NCBI GenBank assembly: GCA_913064935.1
Contig: CAJYBF010000069.1
Coordinates: 1-5,917, forward strand
From: an uncultured Mollicutes bacterium
GTDB taxonomy: Bacteria > Bacillota_I > Bacilli_A > MAG-NZ
Length of the DNA stretch: 5,917 bases
Direction of reading: 5' to 3'
Shown here: piece after piece, positions 1 through 4,354 of the stretch
How the letters are laid out: each line of letters starts with the position of its first letter
Position numbering within the stretch: position 1 is the stretch's first letter
The notes under the pieces: model-generated
The model's input: only the letters and a program-made list of their open reading frames with translations
Told to the model about the DNA's origin: nothing
Databases searched by the model: none
Position numbers and translations under genes: made by a program

Positions 1-1
1 A

Positions 2-37
2 TTGATGGAATTTCTTGAAAAGTACTTTAAAAAATGA
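2..37 (+). CDS. Possible C-terminal tail of an upstream gene (5' end outside window)
   Basis: The first bases read as an open frame, LMEFLEKYFKK, ending in TGA at 35-37. The short amphipathic, lysine-rich end looks like an ordinary protein C terminus, and an AT-rich hairpin follows at once. Only 11 codons are visible, so no family can be named and a chance open frame cannot be excluded. If real, this is the only gene end in the window that uses TGA as a stop, which would support the standard genetic code. Confidence 0.3.
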   Translation: MMEFLEKYFKK

Positions 38-38
38 A

Positions 39-68
39 TAGATTAAAATCTAATTTGTCTTAGTTTTT
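39..68 (+). terminator. Weak AT-rich hairpin with T-rich tail
   Basis: TAGATT (39-44) and AATCTA (47-52) are perfect complements separated by AA, so the usable stem is about 5 bp. A T-rich stretch follows, ending in TTTTT at 64-68. The stem has only one G-C pair on each arm, so it would be a weak terminator. Its place just after the possible gene tail is the main argument for a terminator role. Confidence 0.25.
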
Positions 69-110
69 AAGTTTTTAAGAAGACGTAACTTATTAACTGA
101 AAAAGTAATA

Positions 111-127
111 TTGACCAATTTGGGCGA
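111..127. promoter_or_regulatory. Candidate TetR operator, site 1
   Basis: TTGACC-AATTT-GGGCGA is an imperfect inverted repeat with a 5-bp centre. It shares 11 of 12 half-site bases with a second copy at 144-160. It covers the putative -35 element, where bound repressor would block RNA polymerase. Binding by the adjacent TetR protein is inferred from position and the usual autoregulation of this family. Confidence 0.4.
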
Positions 128-139
128 ATATGATTGAAT
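111..139 (+). promoter_or_regulatory. Candidate promoter of the TetR-ABC operon
   Basis: TTGACC at 111-116 matches the sigma-70/SigA -35 consensus at five of six positions. Seventeen bases downstream, TTGAAT at 134-139 is a mediocre -10 (four of six). Transcription would then begin near 146, inside the second operator-like palindrome and about 30 nt before the chosen TTG start. TATGAT at 129-134 is a better -10 by sequence but lies only 12 bp from TTGACC. The exact -10 is therefore uncertain; the region as promoter is inferred from position. Confidence 0.4.
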
Positions 140-143
140 ACAG

Positions 144-160
144 TTGACCCGTATGGTCGA
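144..160. promoter_or_regulatory. Candidate TetR operator, site 2
   Basis: TTGACC-CGTAT-GGTCGA is an inverted repeat in which five of six base pairs match. It lies over the expected transcription start, just upstream of the repressor's ribosome binding site. It is 33 bp (about three helical turns) from the similar site at 111-127, so both would face the same side of the DNA. TetR-family dimers commonly bind palindromes of this size near their own promoter. Confidence 0.45.
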
Positions 161-163
161 TAT

Positions 164-178
164 GGAGGTGGTTGGTTG
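164..178 (+). promoter_or_regulatory. Ribosome binding site deciding a TTG start for the repressor
   Basis: GGAGGTG at 164-170 is a full-strength Shine-Dalgarno sequence. Its GGAGG core sits 7 nt before TTG at 176-178. The alternative in-frame TTG at 134 has no comparable site, and its extra residues (NTVDPYGRYGGG) would be a translation of the operator and Shine-Dalgarno sequence. The downstream start is therefore preferred. Confidence 0.75.
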
Positions 179-814
179 CAAGATATACTAGGAAAACTGG
201 ACGTTGAAAAGAAGCTAAAAATTATCAATGCAGCTTTAGGAGAGTTTAGTAAGAACGGCTATGAAAATGGTTCTACTAATGCCATAGTAAAAGAAGCTGG
301 GATAGCTAAGGGATTATTATTTCATTATTTTAAAAGCAAGCAAGGTTTATATGAATATTTGCAAGATTTTTGTTTTGTAACTATCCTAGACGCAATCAAG
401 GAACGAACTGATTGGAATAATACTGATCTAATAACAAGAGTAGTTGAGATTGCGGGAATAAAATTAGATATCATTAAGGAATTCCCTGAAATGTTCAATT
501 ATTTCAAACTGATTTCAGAGTCGATTAAGACCGTGGAAGATGCGAAAGCTTTAATAGAGAAATATGATGCATCGATTTATGATAAGGTGTATACAGAAAA
601 TATCGATTTTAGTTATCTTAAGGAAAATCTAGATAAGGAACTAACGTTCAAAACAATTATTTGGAGTATTGAGAAGTTTAGTGAATCTAACTTAGATAGT
701 TTTAGAAGTAATATGAACGATGATGGAATTGAGAACATTATGGACTCAATTGTTGATTATTCTAATTTTTTAAGAAAAGTATTTTATAAGGAGGGAAACG
801 ATGATAAAAGTTAA
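176..814 (+). CDS. TetR/AcrR-family transcriptional regulator
   Basis: This is a DNA-binding repressor of 212 residues, a typical TetR length, if it starts at TTG 176. The N-terminal TetR domain is clear: helix 1 contains KKLKIINAALGEFSKNGYE (about residues 12-30). A helix-turn-helix follows at about 33-52, with the hallmark STNAIVKEAGIAKG and LLFHYFKSKQGLYEYL. The C-terminal 150 residues are helical and diverged, as usual for the ligand-binding and dimerisation domain, so the inducer cannot be predicted. The gene is first in an exporter operon and overlaps the ATPase gene by 14 nt, so the two are probably translationally coupled. Two matching palindromes at 111-127 and 144-160 suggest autoregulation and control of the exporter. 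A TTG start would keep repressor translation low. The family is secure; the target and ligand are inferred. Confidence 0.92.
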   Translation: MQDILGKLDVEKKLKIINAALGEFSKNGYENGSTNAIVKEAGIAKGLLFHYFKSKQGLYEYLQDFCFVTILDAIKERTDWNNTDLITRVVEIAGIKLDIIKEFPEMFNYFKLISESIKTVEDAKALIEKYDASIYDKVYTENIDFSYLKENLDKELTFKTIIWSIEKFSESNLDSFRSNMNDDGIENIMDSIVDYSNFLRKVFYKEGNDDKS

Positions 815-1655
815 AGGGTTAAATCATTCTTACAACAAGGATGGGAAATTTGCTGTCAAAGATGTAAGCTTTGAAGTTGAAGAAGGAGAAGTGTTTGGTT
901 TCTTAGGTCCGTCAGGAGCTGGAAAATCAACAACTCAAAACATCTTAACTGGGTTACTACAATTACAAGATGGCGAAGTTGAAGTTTCAGGATATAATCT
1001 AAAACACATTAAGAACGAAATGTTTAACACTATTGGAATGTCATTTGAGCAATCTAATGTTTATAGTAAAATGACTGCAAAGGAAAACTTAGATTTTTAC
1101 GCAAAACTATTTGATGTAGAAACTAGGGATTCGATGGAGTTATTAAAAATGGTTGGCTTAGATGGAAAAGCAAACATGAGGGCTGGGGAATTCTCAAAAG
1201 GAATGAAACATCGCCTAACATTTGCTAGAAGCATGATTAACAATCCAAATTTATGGTTTTTAGATGAGCCTACTACTGGACTTGACCCATCTATCGCTGC
1301 TGATATTAAAGATATTATTAAAGCAGAAAATAAAAAGGGTGTAACAGTGTTTTTAACAACTCACAATATGTTCATAGCTGATGAACTATGTGACCGAGTA
1401 GCATTCATTATTGATGGAGAAATTAAACTTATTGATTCTCCTCAAAACTTGAAAATGCAATACGGTGAAAAATTGGTAGAAGTTGAGTATATTGATGATG
1501 ATGAGATAAAAAAAGAAATGTTATCAACGATTATTGCTGAGGATAAAAAACGTTTAACTGAAATCGTTAATAATTATGAAATAAGAACTATGCATACTAA
1601 AGAAGCCACTCTTGAGGAAATATTTATTAAAGTCACTGGTAGGGGGCTAATTTAA
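801..1655 (+). CDS. ABC transporter ATP-binding protein (ABC-2 exporter type)
   Basis: This is the cytoplasmic ATPase subunit, 284 residues, expected to dimerise and drive the two membrane proteins encoded next. All catalytic motifs are present: Walker A GPSGAGKST (36-44), Q-loop Gln84, signature FSKGMKHRL (131-139, a variant of LSGGQ usual in CcmA/DrrA-like exporters), Walker B WFLDEP (152-157), D-loop GLDP and switch His188 in TTHN. A roughly 65-residue C-terminal extension after the nucleotide-binding core is common in this subfamily. The ATG at 801 follows AAGGAGGG (788-795) at good spacing and lies inside the end of the repressor gene. The stop overlaps the next start by one base (TAATG), indicating coupled translation with the first permease. 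No substrate-binding protein is encoded nearby, which fits an exporter rather than an importer. Confidence 0.95.
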   Translation: MIKVKGLNHSYNKDGKFAVKDVSFEVEEGEVFGFLGPSGAGKSTTQNILTGLLQLQDGEVEVSGYNLKHIKNEMFNTIGMSFEQSNVYSKMTAKENLDFYAKLFDVETRDSMELLKMVGLDGKANMRAGEFSKGMKHRLTFARSMINNPNLWFLDEPTTGLDPSIAADIKDIIKAENKKGVTVFLTTHNMFIADELCDRVAFIIDGEIKLIDSPQNLKMQYGEKLVEVEYIDDDEIKKEMLSTIIAEDKKRLTEIVNNYEIRTMHTKEATLEEIFIKVTGRGLI

Positions 1656-2761
1656 TGAAGTTATGGCATAGTTTTTCCAAAGAGTTATTACTTTCATCTA
1701 AGGGGTTTTACTTTTGGATAGAACTAGTTATGGCATTCATAATCGTATTTGTTCTAATGTTTGTAGTACCAGAAAACTTTAACAGTCGTAAAGCAGAGTT
1801 TATTTATATTGATCCTGTGATTGAAGACTTGTTTATGGTTGGACTTTTAGAACAAGATGAAGATGGTGTTATGGATTCTGTTGAAATGAAGAGTGGCGAA
1901 GAAGTGTATCAAGTAGATTTGATTGTTACTGAAAGTAAGGAATTATACTTTCCTAAATCTTTAGATGATTTAATAGCATTAGCTGAAACTGAGAAACCAT
2001 CAGCAGCAGCACATATCTTTTTAGATGATGAGTCTAATGTAAGATATGATTATTACATTCAAGGATATGAATCTGAGAAACTTCAAAATCTTTATAAAGT
2101 AATCCACATGGAGAATAGCGCTTTAATGGAAGAAGAATTGAATAAGGTCAAAGTAGAAATTATTGGTGAAATCGTTGCACCATTAACAGATAGACAAAAA
2201 TTGGTACCACCATTAATTGTTTTAAATGGAGCGTTGTTAGGTATGTTTGTAATCGCTTCATACATATTCTTAGATCGTAGTGAGGGAATTATAAAAGCTT
2301 ATTCGGTAACAGCTTCAAAACCTAGAACTTATCTACTTAGTAAAGTGCTTGTTTTGATGGTTGTATCAATACTTTCAACATTGATGATTGTTATTCCAAT
2401 ATTAGGTACGATTCCTAATTACTTTGCAGTTTTACTGTTGCTACTGACAAGTGCATTCTTTGCATCAAGTATTGGTTTAATTATCTCAACATACTTTAAA
2501 TCGATGATGGAAGCATTTGGAGCAATTTACATACTGATGATAGCAATGATGCTACCAAGTATTGCTTACTTCATACCTGGATGGCAACCATTATGGATTA
2601 AGTTCTTACCGACTTATGCATTGATTCAAGGATTTAAAGAATCAATCACACCAAATGGAGACATATCGTATATTTTGTTTGCATCTTTAGGTTATGCAGT
2701 AATTGGAGCGGCGTTGTTTGCATTTGCTGAATTTAGATTTAAAAGAACTTTGGGGGTGTAG
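1655..2761 (+). CDS. ABC-2-type transporter permease, first subunit
   Basis: This 368-residue membrane protein has the ABC-2 layout. One membrane helix lies near the N terminus (about 20-38), followed by a large acidic extracytoplasmic region (about 40-183). Five more helices follow at about 184-206, 228-250, 254-279, 286-307 and 337-358. The stretch between helices 2 and 3 (FLDRSEGIIKAYSVTASKPR) is the usual cytoplasmic coupling loop of the family. Its ATG overlaps the ATPase stop by one base, and AGGGGG at 1641-1646 supplies the ribosome binding site. With the next permease it probably forms a heterodimeric pore, because the two genes differ in length and sequence and share one ATPase. The order ATPase, permease, permease recalls actinobacterial drug exporters of the Rv2688c-Rv2686c kind, but nothing here identifies the substrate. 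Confidence 0.88.
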   Translation: MKLWHSFSKELLLSSKGFYFWIELVMAFIIVFVLMFVVPENFNSRKAEFIYIDPVIEDLFMVGLLEQDEDGVMDSVEMKSGEEVYQVDLIVTESKELYFPKSLDDLIALAETEKPSAAAHIFLDDESNVRYDYYIQGYESEKLQNLYKVIHMENSALMEEELNKVKVEIIGEIVAPLTDRQKLVPPLIVLNGALLGMFVIASYIFLDRSEGIIKAYSVTASKPRTYLLSKVLVLMVVSILSTLMIVIPILGTIPNYFAVLLLLLTSAFFASSIGLIISTYFKSMMEAFGAIYILMIAMMLPSIAYFIPGWQPLWIKFLPTYALIQGFKESITPNGDISYILFASLGYAVIGAALFAFAEFRFKRTLGV

Positions 2762-2767
2762 CGGATT

Positions 2768-3766
2768 ATGAGAAAAATACTAGCGATATTCTTTAGAGAT
2801 GTTTTATCTAACAGAAGAAATGCATTAGCTTTATACATAATCATTTTCCCGTTATTGTTTGGAGTAATTATTAATATGTTAACTCCAGGTATTAATGATA
2901 CTACAGTAAACTTAGTATTTATTGAAGATGATAATCCTCAAATGGTTGAAAGATTATCCGATTACGCTCACGTTTATTTAGTTGAAGATCTTGACGAACT
3001 TGAAGAACGAGTTCTTAGAAGAGATGAAGTATTCGGTATTGTTCGTGATGGTGACTCACACAAGGTGGTTGCTGAAGGTAATGAAACTGAAGGGTTTGAT
3101 GAATTTGTTAAATTAATGATTGTTTTCGATGAACTTGATTTAGATATAGAAGATTCGCCTTCAACACTTCATTCGTTTGGAAAAACTGTACCACCACTAA
3201 AACAGATGCTTGTCAATGTAGCGATTATGTTTACAACTGTATTAGGTGGGATGTTAATTTCATTCAATATAATTGAAGAAAAGGTTGATAGAACAATTCG
3301 TGCAATTCATTTGTCAACTGTATCAAGAAATATGTTTATTCTAGGAAAAAGTATGATGGGAATGTTGCTTCCGATTTATGGAACAATCGCAATTGTACTT
3401 ACAACTGGGTTTGGGAATATTAACTGGGCCATGATTACATTTCTTGTGTTAGCATCTACTATCATTACTATGTTAGTTGGATTCTTCCAAGGGGTAAGTA
3501 ATGATGATGTAATTAATGCTGCCGCCAGTGTAAAAATGTTGTTTTTACCGTTAGCAGCTGGACCATTAGCACTTGAAATGTTAGCTGATAAATGGCAATG
3601 GTTATTTTACTGGAATCCATTCTACTGGTCGTACTTGGGAACTAAACAAATTCTATCAAACGAGGCTGAGTGGTTACCTATATTAATGTATACTGGTATA
3701 ATAGTAGTTATAAGTGGTTTAGTATATTTATACTTAAAACCAAAAATAATAAAAGGGTTAGAATAG
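2768..3766 (+). CDS. ABC-2-type transporter permease, second subunit
   Basis: This is a 332-residue partner of the preceding permease. It has an N-terminal helix (about 20-38), then an acidic extracytoplasmic domain of about 105 residues with many Asp and Glu. Helices follow at about 147-169, 192-213, 218-240, 252-270 and 303-324. The segment NIIEEKVDRTIRAIHLSTVS after helix 2, followed by FILGK, is the conserved ABC-2 cytoplasmic loop, in which EEK is characteristic. A tryptophan- and tyrosine-rich stretch (KWQWLFYWNPFYWSYL, 275-290) precedes the last helix, probably at the membrane interface. It starts 6 nt after the previous stop; a G-rich ribosome binding site (GGGGG at 2752-2756) lies within the final codons of the first permease. 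The exporter role is well supported and the substrate is unknown. Confidence 0.88.
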   Translation: MRKILAIFFRDVLSNRRNALALYIIIFPLLFGVIINMLTPGINDTTVNLVFIEDDNPQMVERLSDYAHVYLVEDLDELEERVLRRDEVFGIVRDGDSHKVVAEGNETEGFDEFVKLMIVFDELDLDIEDSPSTLHSFGKTVPPLKQMLVNVAIMFTTVLGGMLISFNIIEEKVDRTIRAIHLSTVSRNMFILGKSMMGMLLPIYGTIAIVLTTGFGNINWAMITFLVLASTIITMLVGFFQGVSNDDVINAAASVKMLFLPLAAGPLALEMLADKWQWLFYWNPFYWSYLGTKQILSNEAEWLPILMYTGIIVVISGLVYLYLKPKIIKGLE

Positions 3767-3776
3767 GAGGGATAAT

Positions 3777-3983
3777 ATGAATTGGTATCCAATATTAGGA
3801 TTACTTGCACTTGCGTATACCGCACTTATTTTCTGGATTACTGTCGCAAAACCACCAAAGATGTGGGATATGGCAAAGATTAAAGGTTTTAGAAAAGTAC
3901 TTGGAGATAGAGGTACAGAAATCTTCTTTGTAGTATGGGGGATAGGATTTGCAGTTTTAGGTATTTGGTTATTTACAATGTAA
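3777..3983 (+). CDS. Small two-helix membrane protein of the exporter operon, function unknown
   Basis: I do not recognise a named family for this 68-residue protein. It is real by several signs. AGGAGGG at 3765-3771 overlaps the preceding stop codon and is well spaced from the ATG. The gene is in the operon 10 nt after the second permease and directly before the terminator. The protein has two clear membrane helices (about 4-24 and 47-66) joined by a basic hydrophilic loop (AKPPKMWDMAKIKGFRKVLGDRG, split by several Lys and Arg). Five tryptophans sit at the helix ends. The positive loop suggests it faces the cytoplasm with both termini outside. Its place suggests a small accessory subunit or stabiliser of the ABC-2 complex, or a separate immunity-like membrane protein. 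These are inferences from context only. Confidence 0.8.
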   Translation: MNWYPILGLLALAYTALIFWITVAKPPKMWDMAKIKGFRKVLGDRGTEIFFVVWGIGFAVLGIWLFTM

Positions 3984-3994
3984 TAAAAACTAGC

Positions 3995-4023
3995 GTCGCT
4001 TCTTATGAAGCGACCTTTTGTCT
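3995..4023 (+). terminator. Rho-independent terminator of the exporter operon
   Basis: GTCGCTTC (3995-4002) pairs perfectly with GAAGCGAC (4007-4014) around a TTAT loop, giving an 8-bp stem with five G-C pairs. CTTTTGTCT follows. The hairpin begins 11 nt after the stop of the small membrane protein. An A-rich stretch just upstream (3984-3989) gives a short T run on the other strand, so it could act in both directions, although no opposing gene is visible. Confidence 0.88.
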
Positions 4024-4180
4024 ACATCTATACTCAAATCTGAATAAGATGTGAATGACTCTACTATAATATAAATGAATGGATCCTCATGTTGATCAAA
4101 AAGTTTCTAACACATCAATGAGCAATTTAAGCAAAAACAAAAGATTGAAGTCAAAAGTTAATAAACCCATAGAGTATTCT

Positions 4181-4210
4181 TTGGACTTAAACTGTCTTTA
4201 TAATTATAGT
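4181..4210 (+). promoter_or_regulatory. Candidate promoter of the bisphosphatase gene
   Basis: A perfect TATAAT lies at 4199-4204 and a near match, TATAGT, at 4205-4210. TTGGAC at 4181-4186 is 18 bp before TATAGT and matches the -35 consensus at three of six positions. It is too close (12 bp) to serve TATAAT. Transcription would start at about 4211-4217, giving a leader of roughly 120 nt. Another TATAAT at 4065-4070 has no good -35. Confidence 0.35.
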
Positions 4211-4237
4211 AACTCGGTGTAGTTATTTATCGAGTTA
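4210..4237. repeat. Inverted repeat at the expected bisphosphatase transcript start
   Basis: TAACTCG (4210-4216) and CGAGTTA (4231-4237) are perfect 7-bp complements separated by 14 nt. The repeat lies at or just after the candidate -10 elements, so it could be a DNA operator or, if included in the transcript, a 5' hairpin. There is no T tract after it, so it is not a classical terminator. Confidence 0.4.
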
Positions 4238-4301
4238 ATATGATACAGTTAAGGAAATGGATAACACAAGTGCCTTATTATTTGCTGATGCCATTAATAC
4301 A

Positions 4302-4354
4302 TATGAGTTAAAATATCCTAGGAGGATTTTTATATGGATTACGAGTTAAAATAT
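4302..4354 (+). repeat. Near-identical 15-bp direct repeat flanking the bisphosphatase start
   Basis: TATGAGTTAAAATAT (4302-4316) recurs as TACGAGTTAAAATAT (4340-4354), 14 of 15 bases identical. One copy is just before the ribosome binding site and the other encodes residues 3-7 of the bisphosphatase (YELKY). A shorter relative, GAGTTAATAT, is at 4232-4241. The function is unknown. Confidence 0.55.
4315..4336 (+). promoter_or_regulatory. Ribosome binding site of the bisphosphatase, possibly in a small hairpin
   Basis: AGGAGG at 4320-4325 lies 8 nt before ATG 4334, an ideal arrangement that fixes the intended start. ATCCT (4315-4319) can pair with AGGAT (4323-4327) over an AGG loop, with three further A-T pairs outside a mismatch, so part of the site could be masked. 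The stem is short and may not matter in the cell. Confidence 0.7.

Larger units (their letters stand above)
4015..4333. other. Intergenic region, no convincing gene
   Basis: This AT-rich gap separates the exporter operon from the bisphosphatase gene. It holds two TATAAT words (4065-4070 and 4199-4204), an inverted repeat (4210-4237), a 15-bp near-repeat that recurs inside the bisphosphatase gene, and three tiny ORFs (4079-4222, 4240-4311, 4257-4349) without clear ribosome binding sites or recognisable products. No tRNA, riboswitch class or mobile-element end was recognised. Confidence 0.6.

Noticed and set aside
63..78. GTTTTTAA tandem pair
   Set aside because: Two copies of an 8-bp AT-rich word are too little to call a functional repeat.
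3622..3825. 67-codon open frame on the minus strand
   Set aside because: It lies opposite the end of the second permease and the start of the small membrane protein, both well supported, and shows no recognisable domain.
4079..4222. 47-codon plus-strand ORF just after TATAAT 4065-4070, possibly leaderless
   Set aside because: It has no Shine-Dalgarno sequence, the TATAAT lacks a -35, the product is unrecognisable, and the ORF runs through the likely promoter of the next gene; an open frame of this size is expected by chance.
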